Assembly: GCF_028640845.1 (NCBI RefSeq)
Contig: NC_080542.1
Coordinates: 13,781,901-13,845,900, forward strand
Length of the DNA: 64,000 bases
Direction of reading: 5' to 3'
Origin: Ahaetulla prasina
Taxonomy: Eukaryota > Chordata > Lepidosauria > Squamata > Colubridae
Below the pieces are notes generated by a model. The model was not told where the DNA came from, made no database searches, and saw only the letters and a program-made list of their open reading frames with translations. Positions 45,780 to 59,100 of this stretch are shown one piece after another (the stretch's first letter is position 1; each line of letters opens with the position of its first letter). The position numbers and the translations under genes were made by a program.

Positions 45780-46480
45780 AGATACTTTAAAAAGATACAT
45801 CCAGGTGAATGAAACAATGAAGTGGATGCCTACAATAATTGCCTTCACCTTCAAACTTAACCCAAAATATTTAATGCTCCCCTTATGCATTAATCTCAGT
45901 AGGGCAGAATTAGATCTCATCCATGGCACAGGAATAATAATGACATCATAATTAAATAAGAAGACAGTAGGAGGTAGGACAGTAGTCACTATGAATAAGA
46001 GTAGTTTCTCAGGGAAGCTGAGAAGCAGTTCTCCAATATCATCTTCTTCAAACTTATCTCCCCTGTTCCACAACATTTCTTTTAGGCTATCATGACTGAA
46101 AGAGGACAAGAATATGTTGTCCCCCTGTTTTGGACCCAGCACCTTACCTGCTATACGGAACTTTCAGAAGTGTGGAAAAGAATGTTAATTTGGATTTTCC
46201 TGTATCTTAAAAAAGGATTAGAGGGAATATGGAGAAGCTTTGAGTGGCAAAAAAGGCAGATGTTGTCCCTAGTTTTTTATTAACAGCATCTCAACACACC
46301 CAAAAAGATGACAAATCTTTGCCTTCTCACATACCAGGGATGCTTTTCAGTATTATGAGCGATGTAAAACAGGCATTTTCTTTCATTTGATAGGGATGTT
46401 GTGAAAGTCATGGTGTGCAGAATTTAAATCCATTGATTTTTACATCCATACATATTATATCTTCTTGATTGAGATGAAAT
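45780..46480. repeat. Paired block, copy 2 (matches 1600-2220)
   Basis: See copy 1. This copy has about 150 bp (about 45825-45975) absent from copy 1. A minus-strand frame at 46142-45774 reads SLKEMLWNRGDKFEEDDIGE; copy 1 breaks this frame. Confidence 0.6.
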
Positions 46481-47250
46481 TCAATGTAGAGAAAAGTAAA
46501 GTCTTACACTTAGGCAAGAAAAAACTAAAAGTAGACATATAGACTGGGGGTAACCAGATTTAATAGCAGTAATGTGAGAGGGATCTTGGGGTCTTAGTGG
46601 ACAGCCAATTAAATATGAGCCAACAGTGTTTGGTGACAGCCAAAAAAGCCAATGCAATCCTAAATTGCATTAACAGAGGGATACAATCAAGATCAAGTGA
46701 TGTGCTAATACCACTCTATAAAGTCTTAGTAGGACCACACCTGGAATACTGTGTCCAGTTTTGGTCACTACACTCAAAAAAAGTTTTTGAGACTCTAGAA
46801 AGAGTGCAGAGAAGAGCAACCAAGATTATTAGGGGACTGGAGGCTAAAACTTACGATGAATGGTTTCAGGAACTGGCCATGACTAGTCTAGTGAAGAGAA
46901 GGACCTGGGGAGACATGATAACAGTGTTCCAATATTTGAGTGGCTGCCACAGAGAGGAGGGGGTCAACCTATTTTCCAAGGCATCAGAAGGCAAGACTTG
47001 AAACAATGTATGAACACTGAACAAGGAGAGATTCAACCTGGAACTAAGGAGAAATTTTCTGAAAGTGAGAGCAATTAACCAATTGAATAGCTTGCCTTCA
47101 AAAGTTGTGAGAGCTTCATCACTGGAAGCTTTCAAGAAGAGACTGGACTGCTCTCGGTCAGAAATGTTGTAGGGTCTCAGGCTTGGGCAGAGAGTTGGAC
47201 TAGATGACCTACAACATCCCTTCCAATTCTGTCAAAAAAGCTATTGCCTA
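46480..47250 (+). mobile_element. CR1 LINE 3' part downstream of V2R-C
   Basis: Reads [57 protein letters not shown] and [18 protein letters not shown], then after a frame break LRRNFLKVRAINQLNSLPS and the CR1 3' tail (GTTGGACTAGATGACCTAC). Decayed and 5'-truncated. Confidence 0.9.
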
Positions 47251-47500
47251 CTATTCTGATTTGGGCTGAGGATCATTATCTAACAATCAACAGTTATCTA
47301 ACAATTAAAAAGTGATTAGGGGACTTTTTTTAGATTGTGAAGTGAACTTCTCAGAATTATTGCTTTGTATATCCTATTGATGTACCAATGGAAGCAAAAA
47401 ACCAAACTTCAAAGGGGGCAGGAGGGGCGGGGCGGAGAAACCTATATGTTGAAAGCAACTAATTAGATTTCCTTCAAAGGGTATGGTGTTAAAATCGGTT

Positions 47501-48396
47501 TCATTTTTTCATTAGTTGCTCCTTCTTATTCAGATTAGGTCTCAGAACAATGATATAGCATTTGGGGGAAAATATGCACCCCAGTAATCCAACTGCTGAA
47601 GCCAAAATGGAGAAGATCTCCACAGCCACCATGTATTTTCCCTTGGTACTCAAATAAGTGGGAACAAATGACACCCAGACACTGCAAAAGACCAACATGC
47701 TGAAGGTGATAAATTTGGCTTCATTAAAGCTGTCGGGCAAATTCCTGGCTAGGAAGGCCACAGTGAAACTGACAGCAGTCAAGAACCCCAGGAAGCCAAG
47801 CACTGTATAAAACATAGTGGTTGAACCTTCATTACATTCTAGAACAATTTCTTCAGTCATTGAGTGGATGTCAGAATCTGGGAAGGGAGGAGAAATTGTG
47901 AGCCACACCACACAAATGCAGAATTGTGTCAAGGAGCAAGATAGGACAATAGAGATAGCCAGCCCTTTTCCCACCCATTTTCTCATTTTGGATCCAGGCT
48001 TGGTAGCCATGAAAGCAAGGACCACTATGATTGTTTTCCCCAATATACAAGAAAGAGCTACAGAGAAGATGACTCCAAAAGCAGTTTGTCTCAAGATACA
48101 TTTCACTTGAGCAGGTTGCCCAATGAAGAGCAAACTGCAAAGGAAAGAGAGCAGGAGAGCAGCAAGAAGGCTGTAAGTGAGGTTCCTATTATTGGCTTTC
48201 ACAATAGGTGTGTCCTGATGTTGAATGAATATCCCGAGCACCACAGCTGAGATGACAGAAAAGGAGACTGCAATCACCGCCAAAGAAATCCCCAAAGGTT
48301 CTTGATAACTTAAAAAAATTATACGTTTTGGAAGGCAACTATCCTTATCCTTGTTTGGATATTGATCCTCTGGACAAGGGAAACAGTCATCCAAGT
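47501..48396 (-). CDS. V2R-C exon 6 (7TM domain and C terminus)
   Basis: 896 bp with TGA stop; acceptor CTTTTTCAG|ACTTGGATG. Encodes [19 protein letters not shown], seven membrane segments, [38 protein letters not shown] and the tail [10 protein letters not shown]. Intact. Confidence 0.94.
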
Positions 48397-50147
48397 CTGA
48401 AAAAGAAACAATTCATAGAAACATAATGTCATCATTTCATTTTCAGTATTCTCCAATTTTACAGAATTCTGTAGACGTAACGAGATCCCAGTTTTATTAC
48501 TGGAATGACCTTTATATGGTGCTGCCCTTGAAGACCATTTCAAAAGCATAACTGATCTGCAATGCATTGGACATGCACTAAACTTACATAGTTCTTTTAC
48601 TCTGCCTGAGCTATACTGGCTCCTAGAAAATTCAATTTTCTGATTATCACCAGTAAATCCCTGGATGTCGTTGGGCCAAATTATAGGCGAGACCACCTTT
48701 CTTTAATGGTATCTTTCTTTCTCAATAAGTCTGACATGTAGGCATATTCTAGATATTTTATGTTAAATGTTGCCATCGGGCAGTTCAGGGTTTTATCTTG
48801 TCTATAGGATCCAGCCTTTTCCAATACTTTTCCATCTGAATTATTTGGGTTCCCTATCCTTTTATCCTAGCTGCAGGATTGTTGTTCATATAAAGAATTA
48901 GGCTAGAATAGGGGTTGACTCAGGAGCCTGCTTTGTCTGGTACCTGGTGGCAAGGGTGTATTATTATTAGTAGTATTACTATTAGTAGTATTAGTATTTG
49001 TGTCTGTAAATATTGTGGTAAGTCACCTAGGTTTATTATATGACAACCATTTACAGAATGGTTTTTAATAATCTTTTTGTATGATACCTACATACATATA
49101 TTGTTGTGACAAAATAAATAAATAAATAAATAGAATAGAATAGAATAGAATAGAATAGAATAGAATAGAATAGAATAGAATAGAATAGAATAGAATAGAA
49201 TAGAATAGAATAGAATTTTGTATTGGTCAAGGGTGATTGGATACACAAGGAATTTGTCTTGGTGCATATGCTCTCAGTGTACATAAAAGAAAAGATACCT
49301 ACATCAAGGTACAACATGTACAACACTTAATGATAGTCATGAGGTAGAAATTTAACAGTTAATGATACAACACTTAATGATAGTCATAGGCTACAATTAA
49401 GCAATCAGGAAACAATTAATTACAGTATAAATCATAAGGATATAAGCAACAAAGTTACAGTCATGTGGAAGAAAATGAGTGATGGGAACGATGGGAAGAT
49501 TAATAGTAGTACAGATTTAGTAAATAGTTTGACAGTGTTGAGGGAATTATTTGTTTAGCAGAGTGATGGCATATACATTCCAGAATCAATCAATCAATCA
49601 ATCAATCAACAAATCATTTGGATAGAATAGGAAGTAAAAACAAGTAAAAACTATGGAAAAAATTACCAATGCAAAATTACCTCTCATGAACTTAACTCAC
49701 CCATTTCTATTACTCAGCATGAGCTGTACTGGCACCTTGTTGTTTACTCTATGCAATTAAAATTTCTGGTTATCACCATTAAATCCCTGAATGTCACTGG
49801 GCCAAATTATAGGTGAGATCAGCTTTCTTCAGTGGTATCTGTCTTTATCAAAAAGTCCAATAGGTGGGCATGCTACAGATTTTTGTTCTAAGTGTTCAGC
49901 ATCGTATGTGGTCTGTAGTGTCCAGCTTTTTCCAATACTTTCCCATATGAATTATGTGAGTTCCCTATCCTTTTATCCTTGTAGGTTTGGAAACCTTATT
50001 GTTCCCCTAAAGTATTAGGCTAGAATGCGGGTTGAATCAGGAACATGATTTATCTGGTACCTGGTGGCAGGGGTGATTTGTGTTTCTAAAGATTTTGGTA
50101 AGCCACTGAGGTTTATTATATGAGATAGGCAACCATATACATTCTAT

Positions 50148-50186
<39 letters not shown>

Positions 50187-53100
50187 TGGGTGGAATAGAA
50201 AGTAAAAACCATGGAAAAATTGCCAATGCAAAATTGCCTTTATTTCCAAAAAGTAATGAGAAAGCTTTCTGGAAAAATACTGTTTATAATTTTTCAAGGA
50301 AACATAAGAAGGGATAATTCAAATCTACTGTTGCTTGAGGTTAGAATGAACTAATTGGTTTTAGCTCACTGAAGTATGAAAAAAATTAAATTTAAGAATT
50401 TAAATTGTAAAATTCAAGAATACGATAAAGAAATAATGGAATCAGAAATAGAAGAAAAGGAGATATTGGAAGTTATTAATACACTGAAAATAGGTAAGAT
50501 ATCAGGGTTATATGGACTAGGCATAGAATATTATAAAAATTTTAAAGGACTATTGATACCAAAGATGAATATATAAGTATTAAATATATAATATTTAATA
50601 AAATAATGGAAGGGGAAAATATTCCAAGTTCCTGGAAGCAATCTTTGATAATACTGATAGCAAAACCAGATAAAGATCATACAAACCCAGAGTCATATAA
50701 ACTAATATCCCTTATTAATTAGGACACTAAGATTTTTACAGCAAAATTGGCAAATAGTATGAATATATTTATAGAGAATTATATTAAAAATGACCAGTGT
50801 GGATTTATAAGAGGGAGACAAATGTTAGATGTAGTAAGAAGGGCATTAAATATAGGTTGCTATATAAAGAATCAAAAATTAAAGGCAGGTTTATTTGTAT
50901 AGATGTATTTAAGGCATTTAATAGTGTGAAATGGCCTAGATTGAAGATATTAATAGAGAAGTTAGTAGAGAGGTTTTGGGGAAAAAATTAGAAAAGTGGA
51001 AAATCAACTATATTCAGAGAATAAAGCAAATATAATTATAAATGGTAGAGTTACAGAGACAATAACCTTAAGCTGGGAAACAAGACAGGGTTGCCCTTTA
51101 TCCCCAGTTTTATTTGTATTATTGATGGAGGTTTTGGCAAATGCAATTAGGGAAGATTCATTGATTGAAGGAATTGGTGTACATAAAAACACTAAAATAA
51201 ATTTATTTTCAGATTTATTATTAACATTTCAAATTTCTGTAGTTTTTTTTTAATTTGCATTTATATCCCGCCCTTCTCCGAAGACTCAGGGCGGCTTACA
51301 CTATGTTAGCAATAGTCTTCATCCTATCTGTATATTTATATACAAAGTCAACTTATTGCCCCCAACAATCTGGGTCCTCATTTTACCTACCTTATAAAGG
51401 ATGGAAGGCTGAGTCACCCTTGGGCCTGGTGGGACTAGAACCTGCAGTAATTGCAAGCAGCTGTGTTAATAACAGACTGTCTTAACAGTCTGAGCCACCA
51501 GAAGCCCACCAGAGTTATTATAAAGAGTATATATTTATACCTGAATGAATTTGGGAAATATAGTGGATTACAAATAAAGTGGGAAAAATCAGTATTGATG
51601 TTATATAACCATAGTATAGAAGAAATGGAGGAAAATATAAATTAAAAGTAGTAGATAGTATTAAATATTGACATATTGGTATTGACATCCCAAAAAATAT
51701 TCAAGAGTTAAAGAAAATAAATTATGAAATTTCTTATTAAAGAAAGATATAAAAAATAAAATAGATAAATATGAGAAAGTAAAATTATCATGGTTTGGAA
51801 GAATTGCAATGATAAAAATGCCAAAAATTTAATTGGGATCATCCAAAACAAAAAATAAATTTTTGGATCAAGAATTAAAGCAAATACAGAGATTGTTGGG
51901 GGTGTATTGGAGGTAAGAAAGCAAGAATAAGTAAAGCATTATGGTATGAATCATTAAAAGAGGTTGGGCTGGGTCCTCCAAATGTTAGAAATTATTGGGC
52001 AATTAATCAATTAAGGGTGGTCCCAGATATTATAGCATTAACTAGAGATTTAATATAGAAATTTAATATATATAATAAAGGGATATAGAGTTGAAAGAAT
52101 TAAGGAAATAGGTAACCCTATAGAAACATATTGGTTTAAAAAGGATATTTAAAAAATTGCTAAGAGGATTCAAAATCCCTTTTTAAAAGTTTTTGATAGA
52201 ACTATGGAATAAATGGAGATACTGATTAATGCCACAAATTTCTCCTTTAACACCAGTGGTGGAAATTGAGAAATTCCCTAAGATTGAATTGAAAGAATGG
52301 ATTAGTAAATTAAAAGAAAATCAGATATATAAAGGGGAAGAATGGAAGAACAAGATAAAGAATATAACACAACTAAATAACATTTTATCAGATATTAAAT
52401 TGAATTGGTTGAAATTAATACAATTAGAGAAATGGATAAAAATGGAAGAAAGATTTGAGGCAAAAGATAGTTAACAAAATTTGAAATGAATATAAAAGAA
52501 TGTGAGGTGAATGAAGAATATATAGGTAAGGGAAGAATTGGGAAAATATATAGAATATTAACTAAATTAGAAGATCAGACAAAAGGTTTAAATTCCGTAC
52601 TGAATTTGGCAATCAGATTTAGGAGAAATAAATGATAATGATTGGAAAAATATTTGGAACAGAAGAGAATATAAGAATATGTCAGTTAGAGTTAAGGAAA
52701 ATGGCTATAAAGTGATACGGAGGTGCTATCTAACTATGTAAATTAAATCAAATAGATGTTAAATATACAAATATTTGTTGGAGGTGTGAGAAAGAGCTTG
52801 GAACATATAAAAGTATGTGGTGGGATTTTGAAAGTGCACAAAAATAGGGGACATGGTGTTTAGAGAAATTAGAGCACTTTAAATTTAGATATGTCAACAA
52901 GGATTGCATTACTGTTGCTGGTGGAAAAAAAAGGATTTAAATGAAACAAAAAAGAATTGATTGTAAAGTTGATAATGGCAGCTAGATTAGTGATGGCTAA
53001 ATGTTGGGGACAAAACTGAAATATTCAAAGAAGTGAGTGGTATAATGAAATTTGGAGTATGGCAACAAATGATAAATTAACAACAGAAATTAAATTTTAA

Positions 53101-56100
53101 AAAGGAATGATTAAAGTAACAATTAAAATGAAATATGGGGGGATTTTATAAAATCAGTTTTGGTGGAAGGCAAAGGGAATAAACCAGGGGTGAAATCTAC
53201 TTACCCCTCTTACCAGCTCGGAAGTGTGTGCGCGCGTCACATATGTGTGCAGACTTTCTGCACATGCGCAAAACTTTCTACACATGCGCAAAACCTTCTG
53301 TGCATGCACAGAAGGTAAAAAGACATTACGTCCTGGTTAAACCCAGTAATGAAGTAATGACACCCGAGCAGGTGTCCGGAACTTCGCTCCGCCATTGCTA
53401 CTGGATCGCTGAGCTACCAGCCACGATTGCTACCGGATTGTGCAATCCGGTCCAATCCGGGAACATTTCACCCCGGGAATAAACCTACTCAAGAATATAT
53501 GTTGTTTTGGGCTTCCGTTGGCACCACCTTCTTCGCTGAGCTCCTAATTAAGGAGCTCCATACTGAACTTCGTAAAAGCCAGGAAAACGCCGGCTTTAAT
53601 CTCTTTCTCTGGATGAAAAAGAAAGATAAGAGCTGCGGGGGTGTGGTAGACCTCCCCAGGGGCTTTTTAATTAAGCAGAGCCCTGTGGGTCGAGGGTCCC
53701 ATAAATATTCCTGCCAAACTCCGACTTCAGTGCGTGCCTGCAAAAGCAGGAAAAGAAGAAAGTGTCCATCTCTGCTAATTTTCTTATCTTTATGGATTCC
53801 TAAATGCAGACGGAATGAGTGCGAGCGAACAATTACTGGATTACAAGTATTTTTAATTTCCTGACTTCTACCCTTTTAAAAAGAGAAACTTTTTTTTCTT
53901 TGTTTCAACTGACTCTTTAAGATGGCGCCTGAAAGGGAGTGAAAGTGACGAATGGAATTCTAAACAGACTGTGTAACTAAGAAGCTAAGAAATGTTATGT
54001 GTGGATTTTAATGAAGTGAAGTGAGCTCTCCTATACTTAAAGGGGAAAAGAGAAGTTTCTAGACTTATATTTTGTGAATTTTAAAAACTGAAATGGCTAC
54101 TAAACCACCTAAGACTGGGGGTAGAAGGGGTTCTGAACCAGCTTTGAAGATTTGATTAAAGAGCAAGGGAAAGTGTTTGAAGAAAGGTTTAAGGAGATGA
54201 TGGACAATAATGAGAAAATAAGAGAAGAAATAAAAGGTTTGGCAAAAAGACTGGAGGTGATGGAGGAGGAGGTGCAAGAAATTGCTCAGTCAAATCAGCA
54301 AATAGAAAATAGAATGGGGGGAATGCAAATTAAACTGGACAAAAATGAAGATCAAGTGGTGGTGATGCAGTATAGAATGATGGAAGGAGCTCTGAGAATT
54401 AGGGGCTTGAATGAGGAGAAAGGGGAAGATTTAAAAAAAAATTATCAGAAGCTCTGGCTGAATTTATTGAACTTGATCCACAAGAGGTTGCTTATCAAAT
54501 TGACAAAATTTATAGAGTTAATTCCTGGATTGCTAGGCAGAAGAAACTTCCTAGAGACATTGTGGTTTATTTTTTGAAAAGAACAGTGAGAAATCAAATT
54601 TTGCAAGTTGCATTTCAGAAAAACTTGAAAATAGGAGAACAGGAGCTGAAGGTTTTGAAAGAGATTCCTCCCAAGATGTTAAGGGATAGAAAGGACTTTA
54701 CATTTTTTACACAAGAACTTAAGAAATACCAGATTCAATTTAGATGGGAGGTTCCAGTTGGTTTGACAGTGTATTATCAAGGAAGGAGATATCGCATTGA
54801 TACAGTGCTTAAGGCCAAAGATTTTCTTTCCACTGTGCTGAAATTAATAGAAAAAAGAATTCAAGAGACTCAAATGGGTGTGGAAGCTGAGGTGACTCCA
54901 GTGATGTTACCATCTGAGGAAAAACCACAAGAACAAAGATTGACGAGGGGAGCCCTTAAGCGTAAAGAAAAGGAGCAACAAACTCAAAGTAAAGTTCAGG
55001 ATTCTGCTACAGAAGCGGTGGGAGGAGCACGGCCGAAGATACGGGAGGACGATCTTCAGCTGATCGCTCAAAAGCTTCAGCAGGCCAGTGATGGCAAATA
55101 AAATCTTGACCTGGAATGTCAATGGTTTGAATTCAGCTCAGAAGAGAAGAAAAATATTTCATTATTTGAAACAATCTAGAAATGATGTAATTTGCTTACA
55201 TATTAAACTATCAGATCAAAAGTACTTAATAAACTCAAAGTTAGGTAAACATTTTGTTGCTTCAGCTTTGGAGAAAAAACATGGCATAGTGGTTTATTTG
55301 AGAAAAGATATACCAGCCAAGTTAATAGAGGCAGATATTCACGGAAGATATATTGCTATTGAACTTACAATAGAAACAAAAAAGACCCTTTTGTTTGGTA
55401 TATATGCACCCAATCAGCAACAAGAAAAATTTGTTGTATGATAAATTGATTCTATGGGATTATAAATTGTGTATTATATTGGGAGATTGGAATGGAGTAA
55501 TAGATACACGAAAGGACAAGAGAACTTTTTCTAAGAAGATACCTGCACATGCAAAGCTGCCTAAATCCTTTTTTGATATTATAGAAGATTTTGAGTTGAG
55601 AGATGTATGGAGACTGCGGAATTTGGAGGAAAGAGACTATACTTTTTTCTCTGATAGGCATCAATCTTTTTCACGGATTGATTTTATTTTAATTTCTAAT
55701 GATTTGCTTTTTAAGGTGAAGAAAACTAAGATATTTCCAAGATGTTTGTCTGATCATAGTCCTGTTTGGATGGAATTGCAATATGGAAAAGAAGGTAGAA
55801 GAACTTGGAGATTAAATGAAAATTTGTTTAGATATCAGGATAATGTAAATCAATGTAAAAAGCAGATGAAAGAATTTTTTGATTATAATTTGAATAACGA
55901 AACATCGATAGAAATGGTTTGGGACGCTAGTAAAGCTTTTATGAGAGGTGTATTAATATATATTAATAATAGACAGAGAAATAAGCAACAAAGACAGCGT
56001 AGGTATTTAGAAGAGGAAATTTATAAGAAACAACAATTATTAATACATAACCCGCATGATCAAAAACTTAAAGATGCAATAAAGTTATTACAGAATCAAT

Positions 56101-59100
56101 TTAATATGATAATAGCTGATCAGGTGGCAACAAATATACAATATGCCAAACATAATACTTTTTGTAATGCAAATAGACCTGGTAGATGGTTAGCATATAC
56201 TTTAAGGAAAAGACAAAAACAACGTACTATAGAAAAAATAGAATATAAAGGTAAAGAGAGATAAAATTAAAAAAGCTTTTTTAGAATATTATACAAATTT
56301 ATATCTTAAAGATAATATATTGAACAGGGATATTGATAATTATTTGAAGGAATATAAGGTTAAAAATTTAACTTTAGAACAATCGGATGAACTGAATCAG
56401 CCTATAACTTCTGAAGAAATTATTTTGGTAATTAAACAATTAAAAATGGGGAAAACTCCTGGTACGGATGGGCTTACAGTTAGTTATTATAGGAATTTAC
56501 AGGATGAGATGTTAGGTCCACTTAAGGAATTATTTAATCAGATACAAATAGGAGGGGGAATTCCCCCCTCATGGAGAACCTCTTTTATTTCATTGATACC
56601 AAAAGAGGAACAGGATTGTTCTAAACCTGGGAATTATAGGCCAATCTCGCTTTTAAATAATGATTATAAGATTTTTGTTAAAATAATAGCTAATAGATTA
56701 ATGTTGATTTTGCAGCAAAGAATTCATAATGATCAATCTGGATTTATAAAAGGGAGACAGATGAGGAATAATGTTAGGTAGATTGTTAATTTACTGGAGT
56801 ATTTAGAAAAGAAAAATTTTATTCCAGCAGTATTTATTTTTCTTGATGCAGAGAAAGCTTTTGATCGATTGCATTGGGATTTTTTATTTAAATTAATAGA
56901 AAAGATGCAATTTGGAGATGGTTTTACAAGAATAATTAGGGCAATTTATGGAGAGCAAAGAGCACAGATTATAATTAATGGTAGTTTAACAGAACCTTTT
57001 AAGATTGCGAAAGGAACAAGACAGGGATGTCCTTTATCACCATTATTGTTTATTCTAACTCTAGAACCATTATTGGATAAAATACGAGAAGTAAAGGAGA
57101 TAGAGGGAATTAAAGTTAGACAACATGAATATAAGCTGAGAGCTTTTGCAGATGACCTGGTGATTACTTTAACAAACCCTATAAACTCTAGTAAATCTTT
57201 GTTGCAAATAATTGATCAATATGGGAAGGTTTCAGGGTTTAAGGTAAACCAGAAAAAGACAAAAGTGATAATAAAAAATATGGCCAGACAACAGAAAGAA
57301 AAATTAGAGGAAATAACAGGATTTGAAATTGTAAAGAAGGTTAAATATTTAGGGGTCTATATTACATCGTCAAAAGTGAAATTGTATAAGAATAACTATG
57401 AGGTTTTATGGCAAAAAGTTCAGAAGGAGTTGATTGTTTGGAAAAAATTGCAATTATCCTTGCTGGGGAGAATAGCTGCTATTAAAATGAATGTTTTACC
57501 TAGATTTTTATTCCTCTTTCAGATGATACCAATGATTAAGAGAGATAAGAATCTTGAGGAATGGCAGAAGGGAATTAATAAATTTATATGGGAAGGTAAA
57601 AAAGCTAGGGTTAAAATGAAAATAATTCAAGATTCCCGGGAAAGGGGAGGTTTAAAAATGCCTAATTTTAAATTATACTATGAAGCAGCTGCTCTCTCTG
57701 TAATAAGTGATTGGTTTAATTTAACGGAGGAAAGAATTTTGAATATAGAAGGTTATGATTTGCTATATGGATGGCATGCATATTTAATTTATGACAAAAA
57801 AGTGGATAAGGCCTTTAAAAATCATGTGTTAAGAACTGCTCTTCTGCGTGTTTGGAAAAAATACTCTTACAAACTAAATTATAAGGTTCCTATATGGGCA
57901 AGTCCTAGACATACAATAGAGAATATAAATATAGAACAGAATCAGGAAATGATTACATATAAAGATCTACAGTTAGTCCAGAACGCGGCTGCGCGGGTAA
58001 TAGATGGAGCCCCTCGTGGCTCCCGTATAACACCTATCCTGCGCGGTCTGCACTGGCTACCTGTGGCTTTCCGGGTGCGCTTCAAGGTTTTGGTGACCAC
58101 CTTTAAAGCGCTCCATGGCATAGGGCCGGGTTATCTACGGGACCGCCTACTGCGACCAGATACCTCTCACCGACCCGTGCGCTCTCACAGAGAGGGACTC
58201 CTCAGGGTGCCGTCAGCTAGGCAGTGTCGTCTGGCGACGCCCAGGGGAAGGGCCTTCTCTGTGGGGGCTCCCGCCCTCTGGAACGAACTCCCCCCAGGAC
58301 TCCGTCAACTTCCGGACCTTCGAACCTTCCGTCGCGAGCTCAAGACACATTTATTCATCTGTGCAGGACTGGCTTAGTTTTTTTTTTTAGATTTTAAATT
58401 TAGAGGGGTTTTTAAATTGATTTTAATATCTATATTTTTACTTTTAATTAATTGGGCAGTAGAATAAGTTTTTTAATGATTGTTTTAATTTGTATATTGA
58501 TGTTTTTATATGCCTGTGAACCGCCCTGAGTCCTTTGGGAGATAGGGCGGTATATAAATTCAAACAATAAATAAATAAATAAATAAATAAATATCTTTTG
58601 TATACTGAAAGAGGTAATTTGCAATTAAAATCTTTGCACATACTAAAAGAAGAAGGGAAAAATTATACTTGGTTTCAATATGAGCAACTACGTGCTAGAT
58701 GGAAGGAAGATCAGAAAATTGGTATAGAGCAGAATGAAGGAAATTTGGTAAAGCAAATTAGAAATCAGTCTCAGGAGCATATAAAGAGATTGTATAATGT
58801 GTTACTTGAAATAGATTCTGAAAGGGACTTGGTAAAGGACTGTATGATAAAGTGGGCACAAAATTTTCAGGAGCCAATATTATTGGAAACTTGGGAAAAA
58901 ATTTGGGTTAGAAATGTTAAATTCACACAGGCACAGAATCTGAGGGAAAATTTTTATAAAATGTTTTATAGATGGCACTTAGATCCTAAGAAATTATCGT
59001 GTATGTACCCAGATATGCAAGCAAAATGTTGGAGATGTAATTGTGATGATGCTACATATTTTCATATTTGGTGGACTTGTAAGGATATAAAGGCCTTTTG

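Noticed and set aside
47501..48396. V2R-C exon 6 as an orphan exon unrelated to exons 4 and 5 at 60-61.7 kb
   Set aside because: Strand, order and splice phase all match, no other V2R exons lie between, and the extra distance is fully explained by transposons.
56869..58377. Long open frame as a host gene
   Set aside because: The first part is L1 reverse transcriptase and the last part is the L2 C-terminus; it is a nested transposon chimera.
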